64,000 nucleotides of DNA from Zoroaster sp. YZ-2022. Its lineage: Eukaryota > Echinodermata > Asteroidea > Forcipulatida > Zoroasteridae. The stretch is from positions 186,001-250,000 of the forward strand of contig CM055831.1 of the NCBI GenBank assembly GCA_029582265.1, read 5' to 3'. This document shows positions 1-10,238 of the stretch, piece by piece; position 1 is the first letter of the stretch, and the number at the start of each line of letters is the position of its first letter. The notes below the pieces were generated by a model, which was not told where the DNA came from, searched no databases, and worked only from the letters and a program-made list of their open reading frames with translations. Position numbers and translations under genes: made by a program.

Positions 1-25
1 TCGCCTATAAAACACAATAAACATT

Positions 26-618
26 ATAGTCCAGAGGATTAGCAAAAAATCGTGCACTTTGTGATACAAGTATGAAATTTGGCACACAGTTACTATGGCC
101 CATAACAGTTTATTCCAAAACTGGACCCCAACCGGATTTGACCTGTGGCGGCCATTTTTCAAAATGGCCGACATGCGAATTTTCAATGTCTCATATCTCG
201 GCTAATAATACAGATATGAACTTGATTTTTGTGTCTTTACCTATGTTTTCAGGGCCAAGGAATCCAAATATGACATTATTTTGAAAATATCTTGTGTCAG
301 CCATTTTGTTTTCCAATATGGCCGCCATTTTGAGTTAAACGTTATAGTTTTCTTAATATCTTTGCTCAAAATAATGATATACATGTACACTTGATTTTTG
401 TGTCTATACTTATGTTATGGGGGCCAAGGAATCCAAATATGAAATTAATTTCAAAATATCTTGTGTCAGCCATTTTGTTTTCAAATATGGCCGCCATTTT
501 GAGTTCAAATTGATAGTTTTCTTAATATCTCGGCTCAAAATGATGATATACCTTTGCTTGTGTCTATACCTATGTTTTCAGGGCCAAGGAATCCAACTAA
601 TTATGACAATATTTTGCA
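26..618 (+). repeat. Left long terminal inverted repeat with internal tandem units
   Basis: The arm contains about three degenerate units, each holding 'ggccaaggaatccaa', 'cttgtgtcagccattttg' and 'atggccgccatttt'. The units recur in inverted order in the right arm. Tandem subunits inside a TIR probably represent repeated transposase-binding sites; that role is inference. Confidence 0.85.
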
Positions 619-660
619 TGTTGGCACTCAAGATATGTTTGTAGAAACATTGTAAAATGT

Positions 661-1947
661 TCATTCACATCCACGGCACCCGCATAGTGTTGTGCATGGC
701 AAGTCTGCCTTCTTGCATTTACACTGTCCTCTGCATACATATCGCGTGGTACATCCACACTTGATGACTGCACGACATGCTTCACCAGCAGGTGGAAGAG
801 TCATCCATTTCATCTTCCACTGTGCATTGGACGTCTCCCAAGTCCACCCAAAGTCTGCTGGACTTGGTAACTGTGGTGCTTTGATCATTGCTTGACCCCA
901 TACATGACCTGCCTCGTATCCTACTCGCAACAGATGCTGGGCTAGTGCGTCTTTGGTTGGTGGAATGTTTTCAATGGCTCTGCCTTTCTGAGTGAATAAC
1001 CTCTGTCTTTCACTATTAACGCTACTTTCAGGGCTCCCACGGTCATACATGATCACCACTAATCTCTCAACATTCAGGACATTATATGTGGTTGGCGTAT
1101 CGGCCAGTGTGCACAGAGCTGTTGTGGCATCGTCGAAGACATTCCACGCAGACCAGGCGGTACGTTTTCCTTTCCCAGCAAATGCAGATGTTACGTCACA
1201 TCCAGTCAAGGCGTGGAATGCAGGAAGTGCCATGCATTTATCGTTACCAAGTGCTTGAGCCATGGTTGTTGCATCGAGATACCGGAATGTGGTGCCTGTA
1301 CCAAAAGCCAACCATAGACACTCACAACCAATCTTCTGGGCCAGACTTATGCTTATGACTACGACATCCGTGTCCACAGTTCTGAGAAGAATCTTCTTCA
1401 TACCATGTTGAGCTCCGTCTGAGGCATGCACGAACATCCGTGTGTCTGCCTCCTCATGTGTACAGGCCATCAACCCTGAAAGATCACAGGGGGCAGACGA
1501 CAACACCTTCTCACCATGGGTAATTATCACCATTCCTGGGAATGCTTCATTCACAACACGTTCACTGATGAGGTGAAAGAGCTCAGACTTGTTATCATCT
1601 ACGCGCAGGAACTCCTGCCAGTTACTTGGTACTTTATTCTTCCCTTCAACACGCCTTCGGGTACCTTTACCCCTCTTCTGTCTTGTGCCAGCTTTCAAGC
1701 TGTTCTTTCTGTAGATATCAAACACCATATCAACTCGCAGCACTTTGCCACTAAACTGCTTATGGATATATTCCATGACCTTCGTGGCATAATCATTGAA
1801 TGACTCCGATGTTCCTGGTTTGATCATGTTGATAATGGCAGCACCATCTAGGATGATCATCTGGGCATCATGTGGTTTGACTGTGTCATGATCTGGTACT
1901 AGATTTTGAACACATTCCAAGAGATTTGCCTTTGTCCCACTCCTCAT
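661..1947 (-). CDS. XPG/FEN1-PIN-like nuclease ORF of a transposon
   Basis: This 428-residue ORF belongs to a family that is abundant in marine invertebrate genomes. Visible motifs are an N-terminal hydrophobic strand with Asp (IILDGAAI, about residue 31), THEEADTRMF (about 165), TVDTDVVV (about 190) and HALTGCDVTSAFAGKGK (about 245). These resemble the acidic EAEA, DxD and GxDYxxGxxGxG (helix-two-turn-helix) blocks of XPG/FEN1 nucleases. The C-terminus is Cys-rich (CGCTTRYVC, CKCKK, CGCRGC). It lies immediately downstream of, and out of frame with, the zinc-finger ORF at 1958-2548. In relatives the two parts are usually one longer protein, so a deletion or frameshift probably separates them here. 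The nuclease assignment is from motifs only. Confidence 0.7.
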   Translation of the reverse strand: MRSGTKANLLECVQNLVPDHDTVKPHDAQMIILDGAAIINMIKPGTSESFNDYATKVMEYIHKQFSGKVLRVDMVFDIYRKNSLKAGTRQKRGKGTRRRVEGKNKVPSNWQEFLRVDDNKSELFHLISERVVNEAFPGMVIITHGEKVLSSAPCDLSGLMACTHEEADTRMFVHASDGAQHGMKKILLRTVDTDVVVISISLAQKIGCECLWLAFGTGTTFRYLDATTMAQALGNDKCMALPAFHALTGCDVTSAFAGKGKRTAWSAWNVFDDATTALCTLADTPTTYNVLNVERLVVIMYDRGSPESSVNSERQRLFTQKGRAIENIPPTKDALAQHLLRVGYEAGHVWGQAMIKAPQLPSPADFGWTWETSNAQWKMKWMTLPPAGEACRAVIKCGCTTRYVCRGQCKCKKADLPCTTLCGCRGCE

Positions 1948-1957
1948 GTCTCCATAA

Positions 1958-2548
1958 TCAGAGAGCTACCAAACATTTAGGATGATATTTCATCTCTATA
2001 GCTACAACATCACCTCTACTCAGCTTGGATAATAGAAGCTGATCTTGAAGGTTAATGGCACATTGTTTTACTTTTGTATCTAGATCTCCAGTGGCTGCAT
2101 TGCGGAGAGGCTTAGCTGATGTTCCGGGTTTGTTGCAGAAGAGACAGTTATTTGTATCTGCATGATCAGACTTTGGTATCTTCTGTCGTGTAAACTTCTC
2201 AGGCATCTCAGGACTACGTTTGTGTTTTGTTGCTCGTTGTATATTTTTGTCATTGTATTTTAGACTACAGCTCTTATGATACTTGGCATGTCTCTGTCTG
2301 AATGTGGATTCAAGACCATCACCATCATCTAGACGATCCAGTTTTATGGAGGATGGCAACTTGCCAATCTCATACAAGGCAGGAAGATTTTTAGCTAGTG
2401 TTTTGTATCCAGCACCACCAAATGCATGATCGAAAGGACAAGTCAACTTTTCATCTGTTACTTGTTCACAGAGAAAACAGTTACTCCAATCTATGGATGG
2501 TAGAGTTGGAGGAGTGTCACTTTTCACCAATTTCAATGCCATTGCCAT
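1958..2548 (-). CDS. Zinc-finger N-terminal segment of the same transposon protein
   Basis: This 196-residue ORF has two Cys/His clusters: CFLCEQ followed by KYHKSCSLKYN, and CLFCNKPG followed by MKYHPKCLVAL. The spacing recalls treble-clef or Cys8-type fingers found at the front of large transposon-encoded proteins in corals, echinoderms and fish. The start is the ATG within MAMALKL. It ends about 10 bp before the nuclease ORF and in another frame, so I read it as the amino-terminal half of one ancestral polypeptide whose middle is lost. No enzymatic function can be assigned. Confidence 0.55.
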   Translation of the reverse strand: MAMALKLVKSDTPPTLPSIDWSNCFLCEQVTDEKLTCPFDHAFGGAGYKTLAKNLPALYEIGKLPSSIKLDRLDDGDGLESTFRQRHAKYHKSCSLKYNDKNIQRATKHKRSPEMPEKFTRQKIPKSDHADTNNCLFCNKPGTSAKPLRNAATGDLDTKVKQCAINLQDQLLLSKLSRGDVVAIEMKYHPKCLVAL

Positions 2549-2754
2549 TTTCTGCTATCTTAAGGGAATCTGAAAAGAGAAAAAATACGGTATGCCTACA
2601 TAATAGTGAAAAGGTGCGATATTACAATATTTTATTCCTTGCCCATAGCGTGTTTATCTCTATGTACTGTACTATGGCAACCAATCACAAAATGATGATG
2701 CTAAATGATAACAATTGTGGAAGAAGCAAGAAACTACATAGAATACATCAATAA

Positions 2755-3353
2755 TATTGTTATCATCGGATTCCTTGGCCCTGAAAACATAGGTATAGAC
2801 AAAACCATCAAGTCTATATCATTATTTTGAGCAAAGATATTAAGAAAACTATAAAGTTTAACTCAAAATGGCGGCCATATTGGAAAACAAAATGGCTGAC
2901 ACAAGATATTTTGATAATAATGTAATATTTGGATTCCTTAGCCCCCATAACATAAGTATAGACACAAAAATCAAGTGTATATCAAAATTTTGAGCCGAGA
3001 TATTAAGAACACTGTCAATTTTAACTCAAAATGGCGGCCATATTGGAAAACAAAATGGCTGACACAAGATATTTTGAAAATGATGTCGAATTTGGATTCC
3101 TTGGCCCTGAAAACATAGGTATAGACACAAAAATCAAGTTCATATCTGTATTATTAGCCGAGATATGCGACATTCAACATTTGCGTGTCGGCCATTTTGA
3201 AAAATGGCCGCCATGGCCGTCACAGGTCAAATCCGGTTGGGGTCCAGTTTTGAAATAAACTGTTACGGGCCATAGTAACTGTGTGCCAAATTTCATACTT
3301 GTATCACAAATTGCACGATTTGGCTGCAGATGGGACTTAATCCTCTGGACTAT
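2755..3353 (-). repeat. Right long terminal inverted repeat
   Basis: Inverted counterpart of 26-618, with the same tandem units (for example 'caaaatggcggccat') and the terminal 'aatcctctggactat'. The arms differ by scattered substitutions and small indels, so the element is not brand new. Confidence 0.85.
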
Positions 3354-3587
3354 TACAAGTACCATGTAAAGAAAAATTTGAAACATACTGACATGAAGAT
3401 TTGACAATGCATGTATTATTGCATTGGATTTGGAAAGATGGGAGAAAAATATCTCGGGACGACAGCAAACCCTAGGGGAGACACATGTGTAGCCCTACAA
3501 ATGTGTACAGTACACCAGTCACCGTGTACTGCAGTGCGGGGGGGGGGGCAGTATCCCTGTTAAACAGGCGCTATAAATATTATACAA

Positions 3588-4200
3588 ATATTAAATGCAT
3601 GCGAGTGCATTTTCGCAGAATATCATCACGAGGTGAAATCTGGACTATTCCATTTCACAAGGCGAAGCAGAGTGAAATGGAAAAGCCAGATTTCACTGAG
3701 TGATTATATTCTGCGACAATGCACGAACGAAATGCATTCATTATTTGTTTTATATAACTCACACACAGATCCTTGTCATTTGAAATTTTTTCACAATAAA
3801 CACAAAATAGACACAGTTCCTCGTCCACCCCACACTCTAAAAATTCTCAAAACCCCTTCTAAACAACGTGGACGACCCATGTAGACAGTCACGTACACCA
3901 ACCTTGTCCGCCGTGACACGACCTTGCCTCGTTTGGACGAACGAGCGGGAACCATTGTTTTGGGAACAAAAAAACATAATATCGGTTGTTATTTATTCAC
4001 ATTTTCTTTCCGACGGTCGCGGTCGGTCCAACGTTGCGGCAGTATTATGGCAAAATAAAAGATGACACGTGACGCGTGTTCTACCAATCAAATGACAAGG
4101 ATCTGTGTGTGTGTTATATAAATATTATTATTGGTCTTGACTACAACATTGAACCACTCGCAAGAGTGCATTTTTTACTTTTAAAATGCATGCATGTTAA
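3588..4200. repeat. Fold-back repeat cluster (nested palindromes)
   Basis: A long palindrome lies at 3606-3724, with arms built on 'cgcagaatat', 'gtgaaatctgg' and 'ccatttcac' and their inversions. A second inverted pair is 3751-3782 versus 4087-4120 ('agatccttgtcattt' and 'aaatgacaaggatct'). It is probably a MITE or a fold-back element. A G-run sits at 3540-3548. No coding signal is visible. Confidence 0.6.
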
Positions 4201-4397
4201 TAACTCATTATCGTGCAATTATTTTTTTTACTATACTTGATTTTATTTGGACATTTTATCCGGGGGAAATATGAGATTACCATACAACACATTGTCTAGC
4301 CTGCAAGTAAACGTGGAAGGTCGCTCTTTTGTGATTATTTACGCAATGTCATTACTCAAGTCACATTATAAATAATGTATTATTTCTTTTATTTAAG

Positions 4398-4859
4398 GGT
4401 CAGAGATGGGAAGAAAAATTTATCCAACTAAGAGAAGCAGAAGGAAAGAAACGTGCAGGAAGAGTCATTTTCTGTAAGGGAATTGACATAGCACGAGGAA
4501 GTAATGGATCAAAAATATTCCTTGGAATGTTTGGAGACAACCCAGTTGCTGTTAAAAGGGTGGAGAGTGATTTCGTAGGCAAGGAAATACAAATATTCAA
4601 GTCTCTTAACAACATGCAACTTAACAATGTGTTAAATACACTCTTTGTGGAGCAATACGAAGATTTCACTCACTTCGTGACAGAGCTGAGCGAGTTTAAC
4701 CTACAAGAAGTGATTGAACGTCATGCTGATTTACCCATCCACATCAGACTTACGATCAAACGAAACAGGATCTCTGTCTTGGTTTCTTAAAAGGATTACA
4801 AGTGTTGCACCATCTGGATATCCTTCATAGAGATAACAAGCCAGAAAATGTGCTGCATG
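4398..4859 (+). pseudogene. IRE1/RNase L-like protein kinase exon, frameshifted
   Basis: The exon is bounded by a polypyrimidine-AG acceptor (AG at 4396-4397) and a GTAAGT donor at 4860. It shows kinase landmarks in order: a Gly-rich loop (ARGSNGSKIFLG), the ATP-binding lysine (PVAVKRV), an alpha-C glutamate (GKEIQIF), a hinge (VTELSEFNLQEVI) and a catalytic loop (ILHRDNKPENVL). The phrase 'GSxGSKIFxGxF...VAVKRV' is typical of IRE1 and RNase L kinases. The reading frame shifts between about 4715 and 4745, so HRDxKPEN lies in a different frame from the N-lobe. The rest of the kinase is absent, and gypsy sequence begins about 30 bp past the donor. It is either a broken gene or a duplicated exon interrupted by a retrotransposon. 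Confidence 0.75.
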
Positions 4860-4891
4860 GTAAGTCTGTATTCAATTATCTTTTACGCTCA

Positions 4892-5800
4892 GGTAGTTGT
4901 AGCGCTGGACATAATGGGTCCCTTACCTGAGACAGAAGATGGTAACCGCTGGATACTTGTCATAGGCGACTACTTTACCAAATGGATTGAAGCCTATCCA
5001 ATGGTTGACACTAAAGCAGAAACAGATGCTAAATCTCTTGTCGAAAACTTTGTATGTCGACTAGAATTACACTCTGACCAGGGGAGAAATGTTGAATCAG
5101 ATGTGTTTTCAGAAATGTGCTGTCTCCTGGGCATTCGTAAAACCCGAACCACCCCATACAATCCAAAATCAGATGGAATGATAGAGCGGTTCAATAGAAC
5201 CCTCATCACTATGGTTTCTACCATGATAGAACCTCATAAGCGACAAAAGGATTGGGATCAACAGCTACCTTATGCAACATTTGCATACAGTTCTACCCAT
5301 CAACAGAGTACGGGGAAAACACCCAACATGATGATGTTTGGGAGAGAAACGAATTTGCCCTTAGATTTGACAACAGTTACTGTAAACGTTACACAGCCTA
5401 TTCCTGAGGGAACAGATTATGCTGAAGAATTGCGATACAGACTGCAAGCTGCCCATGAACGGGCCCGTGCTCAGCTTAGGGTCAGTGCCAGGCGGCAAAG
5501 AAAGGCTATGACCGAAATGTACAACCCTGCTAAAAAGAAGCTAGGGTGTGTGCCCAAAACTAGAAAGCCGCTGGGAGGGTCCATACCTTATCGTAAATAA
5601 ATGAAGGTCGTACATTACGACCGATTAAAATTGTACGAGGGAGAGCCCCTTGAATTGTGGAAACCTCCAACAGTTGATGCGGCCCCAATAGTTGAATCAG
5701 TAGACTTAAGTGAAGTTGTCGGTGAGCGGGAACAGATCCCTTCCGAGCTGATTATTGTAGAGAACCATTATGTTAATGAAGGTAACAGTGCATGGGACAC
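4892..5800 (+). pseudogene. Gypsy-type retrotransposon integrase fragment
   Basis: The translation gives the retroviral-type integrase core with its DDE residues: ALDIMGPLPE (first Asp), ELHSDQGRN (second Asp) and GMIERFNRT (Glu). ATFAYSSTHQQSTGKTPNMM follows, as in gypsy/Ty3 integrases. The stretch between FVCR and LELHSDQG is shorter than usual, suggesting a small in-frame deletion. A TAA at 5598-5600 interrupts the frame just before KVVHYDRLKLYEGE, the typical integrase C-terminal motif. No gag, protease or reverse transcriptase precedes it, so this is a 5'-truncated fragment. Coding resumes at 7085 after an insertion. Confidence 0.88.
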
Positions 5801-5803
5801 TGC

Positions 5804-7087
5804 TAGCTGCACGCCACCGCTGCACGCAGAGCGACAAGCGGTTTGCGCGCATGCGCCTTTTTTCTGCTCTGTATAGCGCCCTCTATTGGTGTTGTTTCAC
5901 CAACTTTAAACAAGGTCGCGTCTTTTGAAATTTGGCAAGTCGACTGGAGGTGTACGATCAAAGTGAGTGCAAATGCCAAATGACCTCAATGAACAAAGAT
6001 CACACATCAATCTACAGTCATGGCTTTACAAGATGACACGTTTCTGGGTGAATTCATCGAAACCCGAAGTGTAAAAAGCGTCTTCAATGTGCATCAAATA
6101 TTGAGCATATTCCGTAAAATTTTACAGATCGAGAGAAGCTAATTATTGGTCCATTTTTTACGTTATTGTACGTCTTTCATGAATTTTTTTCTTGAAAAAT
6201 CAAGCATAGGAGGGTAGTTAAACTCACGAAGAACAGTTTCATGGTGATTATACCTGAGCAAACCCAAGTAACGGCCTCTGGGCAGCAATTCAAAAAAGGT
6301 GAAATATTGCTATTGATTACATCTTTGCTGTTTAAATAATGGATTTGGAGTGCATAGAAAGGAAAGAAATCCTTAAATTAATTTAAAATGGAAGAGTGAA
6401 CAGAATATATGTATTAAATACTGGTTCATATTGCCTTATAAACTCAAATCATTCCCCGTTTTTTTATATTCTGACGTTATTAAAAAATTATTTAACCCCA
6501 CTTACAATCAAAACGCCCACAATCTAATCCGTGTGTGTATATGCACACGAATACACAATAATGTCATCCCAAAAACCGTAACGGGTTCCACAAAAATCTT
6601 TTTACCAACGCAAAAGCAGCAGGGGAATCCCACCGTTTAAAAGTTAGCTACTGGGTTTGCTCAAATAAAGTAATAATTAGTTAAAATCCGAGTTCTTTCA
6701 CCTATCATACTTTTTACGTCTCAAGGAAAATTCATCTTCAGGAAGAAAATCCACTTTGAAATATTACCTTTTTCAGCGCGCGCGCTCTTGTCAAGGGCCA
6801 GAGTTGTGCACAAAAAAACTTCAAGGAAATTCGCGCGTTTGCCCATATTGCTGTAATGTTAGTTCAATATTTGCAGACGACATATTATTTCTAATCCTAT
6901 TGGTTAAAAATTCTCTATGAAATTAATTTTCAGTATGTAACGCGTTTTTATCAATGAACTCCGCGACGGAAAAAAAGTAAAGGACACGTGTCATGAATAA
7001 TTATGCATTTTTGTATGACCCTTCAAAATTCTCGCGCATGCGCCCAAACCGCATGTCGCCTGCAGAGCATTTTGAACAGCGGTGGGG
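5804..7087. mobile_element. Non-autonomous TIR insertion splitting the gypsy ORF
   Basis: The termini are inverted repeats: the left end (about 5811-5857, 'gccaccgctg' then 'gcgcgcatgcgc') is mirrored at 7033-7087 ('gcgcatgcgc' then 'cagcggtgg'). Gypsy coding sequence stops at the left end and continues at the right end. A possible degenerate 8-bp duplication flanks it (gacactgc / gacacccc), which would fit hAT, but this is weak. The roughly 1.28 kb interior has no convincing ORF. Confidence 0.6.
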
Positions 7088-7221
7088 AAGACACCCCTGC
7101 TGAAGTGAATATAGGTGAGAAAGAATGTGTCACTGAGGTGTTTAATCATGAAGAAGAGATATCTCATAAGGCGTTGACGCCAGCACCTCGGTGCAGGAGG
7201 TTACCAGTGAGGTATAGATAG
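7085..7221 (+). pseudogene. Gypsy pol C-terminal tail beyond the insertion
   Basis: An acidic tail ends in LTPAPRCRRLPVRYR followed by TAG. Gypsy integrases often finish with such an Arg/Pro-rich tail. Its position directly after the right end of the TIR insertion indicates that it is the displaced end of the ORF broken near 5800. Confidence 0.55.
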
Positions 7222-7266
7222 GTCTATACAACTTTATATTCAAACGTAGTGTTTGTTTATTTCAGG

Positions 7267-7956
7267 ATGGCCTTCCGAACACCTGAAGATCTAGACCCTA
7301 GCCGGCTGATCAAATGCCGCAGATGCACTAAGGTGTTTATGCAGAAGCGAAGCCTTTACCGGCACATCCAGGTAGCGCAAGCGCCACCTCTTGTGGCAAC
7401 GTGCCTACGGTGTCCTTTCCAGAGCAAACGGAGGGACAATTTAAGAAGGCACTATAAGCAGGTTCATCCGTCTTTTATGGATGATCTAGGAGACATCATG
7501 ATGGGACTGAATGGAGGTGCCCCTGTTGGTTCCTGTGAAGGTCTCCGCATCGAGGTTGAGGGAAGACGTTGGGGCGCTGGGGCTTATCAGCCCAGCAACA
7601 TGCCCCAAAGCCGACATACTACACCAGCTACGCTGAGCAGATGCCTGGAAAGCCGAGGACCTCCAGAGACGACCCCTCAAGTGCAGGCCCCTTGCCCACA
7701 TGGACCAGCGTTTACAGAACCTCCGCCACTGGCTGTTAACCAACCACTAGACATCATCCCACCGGCTGAATGGGTAGCAGTCAAACACACCACAGAGGAA
7801 CCGATGTTGCCCCTCTTTCTTCATGACGACGAAGTTCCAGCATTGGGTGAAGCGGTCGTTCTCTCACGAGCAGCATCACTTGATATTCCAGACTTCAGGG
7901 AACTACCTTTCACGCCTTCGTTGTCTCCGTCTTCGTCATCTTCATCTTCACTGTAG
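7267..7956 (+). CDS. C2H2 zinc-finger ORF downstream of gypsy pol
   Basis: The protein starts MAFRTPEDLDPSRL and carries two C2H2-like fingers near the N-terminus (CRRCTKVFMQKRSLYRHIQ; CLRCPFQSKRRDNLRRHYKQVH). A Pro-rich region and a Ser-rich end follow. The ATG lies 2 bp after a good acceptor (tttatttcag ending at 7265), and a potential donor (GAG|GTATAG) overlaps the gypsy stop. It may therefore be a spliced third ORF of the retroelement, or an unrelated gene. The last 135 bp are antisense to the exon at 7821-8145, so the true 3' end is uncertain. Confidence 0.45.
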   Translation: MAFRTPEDLDPSRLIKCRRCTKVFMQKRSLYRHIQVAQAPPLVATCLRCPFQSKRRDNLRRHYKQVHPSFMDDLGDIMMGLNGGAPVGSCEGLRIEVEGRRWGAGAYQPSNMPQSRHTTPATLSRCLESRGPPETTPQVQAPCPHGPAFTEPPPLAVNQPLDIIPPAEWVAVKHTTEEPMLPLFLHDDEVPALGEAVVLSRAASLDIPDFRELPFTPSLSPSSSSSSSL

Positions 7957-8145
7957 TTATCACCTTCAAATGCAATGACTTTGGCTTTCCACCATTTGTT
8001 TTGTGGCTTCCACCACATTTTTACGTTGCATCCCTTTTTGAGGATATTTGTGGCTTCAGATCGCACTTCCTCTACCTTGACGACATTGGTTGAACCATCC
8101 TCCCATTCTACCAACACGTCTGATCCTGGGCCAGGGTAGGTTATT
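7821..8145 (-). CDS. Exon with tandem Tudor/SH3-like strands and acidic tail
   Basis: A clean acceptor (cattttagtgtcattt-type tract ending tttag at 8146-8147) precedes ITYPGPGSDVLVEWEDGS and KGCNVKMWWKPQNKWWKAKV. These are two short beta-rich repeats like those preceding BEN or transposon-linked domains. An acidic stretch (SEDEDDEDGDNEG) and a Ser/Thr-rich end follow. It is antisense to the end of the C2H2 ORF. The tryptophan-rich repeats make this strand the better coding candidate in the overlap. Function is unknown. Confidence 0.5.
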
Positions 8146-9588
8146 CTAAATGACAAAATGAAGATTTTAAAATTTGAAGATAAGTCAATATGCATTTAAG
8201 GATTATCTCAATAATTTTTGCACACAGTGATGTAATTATTTTACCTGATATTGAAATGATATGAAAGTGATGTTGAAATGAACATTTAGCTTGATTAAGT
8301 GCCAATATTAAAAAACTTAAAAACATTATATGATGCTTAAATTAAAATTTGCATGACCAATATTTATGAATATGCACAATAATAACTTTCCAATTTCAAC
8401 ATAATGGAATTAATCTGTGTTGCTAGAAGGTCTCACTCTCGATCTTAGGTAACACCCCCCAACAAAAAATAAAGAAATAAATAAAATATGTTTTTTTAAA
8501 GAAAGAAAATACTAATATGAAGATAAAAGCCAATGTAAGAGTCTTTAATTGTTCATATTTGCAATATACATTCAGTTTGGTGGGAGAACAAAATATAGGC
8601 CTACTTCAACGACACATCGACTTGAATTTGAGAGCCAGATTTAATTTTTCTACTAAAAAGTAGTAACTTACTTGCACTTAGGCTTGTTTCTTCGAGGAAA
8701 GTACAAATTTGATCTCATTTAAAGGATATGCGCTATAGGTTTGTCTGTTTGTGTAATTCTAGTAGGGCCTATAGAATAAAACAGTTACATGTGTTTTGGT
8801 AACGTTAGACTTGTACATTATATGTAAGCTCTACGTTAAGCCTTATATTACATTGTATTATGCATAACCTACTGCAGTAAAACCATACCACCAGACAGCG
8901 GAGTCTGTTTTGATCGATAATCACATTAGGTCTCCATACATTGTTCTATATAGGTCAGAAATGATACATAGTCATAGGTTTACGAGGAGAACGAATGTTA
9001 ACTTTTACGTGTACAATATGCATAACGTCATGAACGTTAAGCCTAAAGTTGTGTTATAATTGGCCTAAGCTAGCGTTTATAGGTCTGGTGTGTACTGCCT
9101 AAAACACGAGAAAATCAAGCTCAAATCAAACATCAGGTAATTTTAAAGGATTGTGAAATTCATTTTTAAATAACCTAACAGTTTTGTGCATTTATATTAA
9201 CTTTTCTGCTGCATAATGAAGTGTAATCTGGAGCCATGTCCGACTGTGCTATTGGCTATGGTTGGTACCTGGCATCTCATTGGTTATAATGGTTACCAGC
9301 GCAATTTCCGATTCGTCGCTTTGTGAAAAAACATAAACAGTGCATTTCTGTTTTTACGCAGTGGCGAATAAGTTCAAAAAACATAAATAAGCCTTCGAAT
9401 TTATTCGCCAACTGGGGGGGTCTTCATATCTTTAAAAGGAGGCATTATTATGCTCTCAAACATTCAACAATTTAGACCACAAAATAACCCTAAAACTGCA
9501 AAAACCTAAATTTGCACAAAAATGCCGATTCGTCACTATAAGAAAAACGCGACGAATTAAGCTTAGGTTCAGCACGACGTTAATCAAC
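8146..9588. other. AT-rich intergenic stretch
   Basis: No ORF with recognisable similarity is seen. The content is AT-rich sequence and a short inverted pair around 9360-9415 ('ggcgaataag' / 'tttattcgcc'). Confidence 0.6.
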
Positions 9589-9888
9589 TTTATTTGGTTC
9601 TCAAACACTTCGATGCTCACTCGCTGAACTCAGTCTGTCGTCTGTCCCCTGGCTAGACAACGTCTTACAAAAGAGTCAGCAACTTTTACACAATGTATTA
9701 CAATTTATCCGCCCTGGCATCTGGCGAAATCCTTCACGCGTACATGTGTAGCTGAACAAAAGAAACCCAGTCTATTTATAGAACCTATTTCCGGAGCTCG
9801 TTTCCGGAGCTAAAACAGTTCACAGTCAACAAGGGGCTCCGGCGGTGATCCAGCGGTTCTCCGGCGGAGTCTACTAGAGTCCGTTACA
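9589..9888 (-). mobile_element. Solo LTR-like segment (promoter and polyA signal)
   Basis: Read on the minus strand, the segment begins TGTAACGGACTC, as many gypsy LTRs do. It has a TATA box (TATAAATAG at 9772-9780), and about 185 bp later an AATAAA (9589-9594). This is the order of U3 promoter and R polyadenylation signal. The 3' end of the LTR and a target duplication are not clear. It could be a solo LTR related to the gypsy fragment at 4892; no sequence link was established. Confidence 0.5.
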
Positions 9889-9964
9889 GTACGATGTTAT
9901 CCTCGAATTGGTTGTGAGAGTTGAGTGTATTTTAATCGTAAAAACAGGTTACAGTCCTCGCTAA

Positions 9965-10145
9965 GGCCAGCGCTAAACGTCGCACTTTTGCCGTGTCGAA
10001 CTCAAATAATTGGAAAATGTTGAATTAAATTCGGCAAAAGTGCGACGTTTAGCGCAAACATTTGATTTAATAAGTTCGGCACTGCCGTGCTACACGGCAG
10101 TTGCACGACGTGGTGACAAACGTCGCGCTCTTGCTGTGTCGAATC
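9965..10145. repeat. Left Harbinger TIR and subterminal inverted copies
   Basis: The core CTAAACGTCGCACTTTTGCC occurs at the terminus. It recurs inverted at about 10031-10058 and in a diverged form at about 10119-10145 (CAAACGTCGCGCTCTTGC). One further copy forms the right TIR. These repeats are candidate binding sites for the Myb-like protein or the transposase. Confidence 0.8.
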
Positions 10146-10238
10146 AAAACAGAATTCTCATTCGGGATAGCTAATTTGGAATACGCATGCGCACAATAGT
10201 TCGAGGAAACAATTTAGAACAAATGAATCACAATCAAA

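Larger units (their letters stand above)
26..3353. mobile_element. TIR DNA transposon carrying XPG-like nuclease (Academ-like)
   Basis: Two arms of about 600 bp are inverted copies of each other (26-618 and 2755-3353) and enclose two minus-strand ORFs. The outer ends read ATAGTCCAGAGGATT in both arms. The flanks suggest a 3-bp TTA target duplication (TTA before TAGTCC on the left and after GGACTA on the right), although the boundary is ambiguous by a base or two. Established knowledge: Academ elements combine a transposase with an XPG-type nuclease and make 3-4 bp duplications. Assignment to Academ is inference, because only the nuclease and a zinc-finger segment are visible and no RNase H transposase core is present. 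This copy is probably an internally deleted derivative. Confidence 0.7.
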
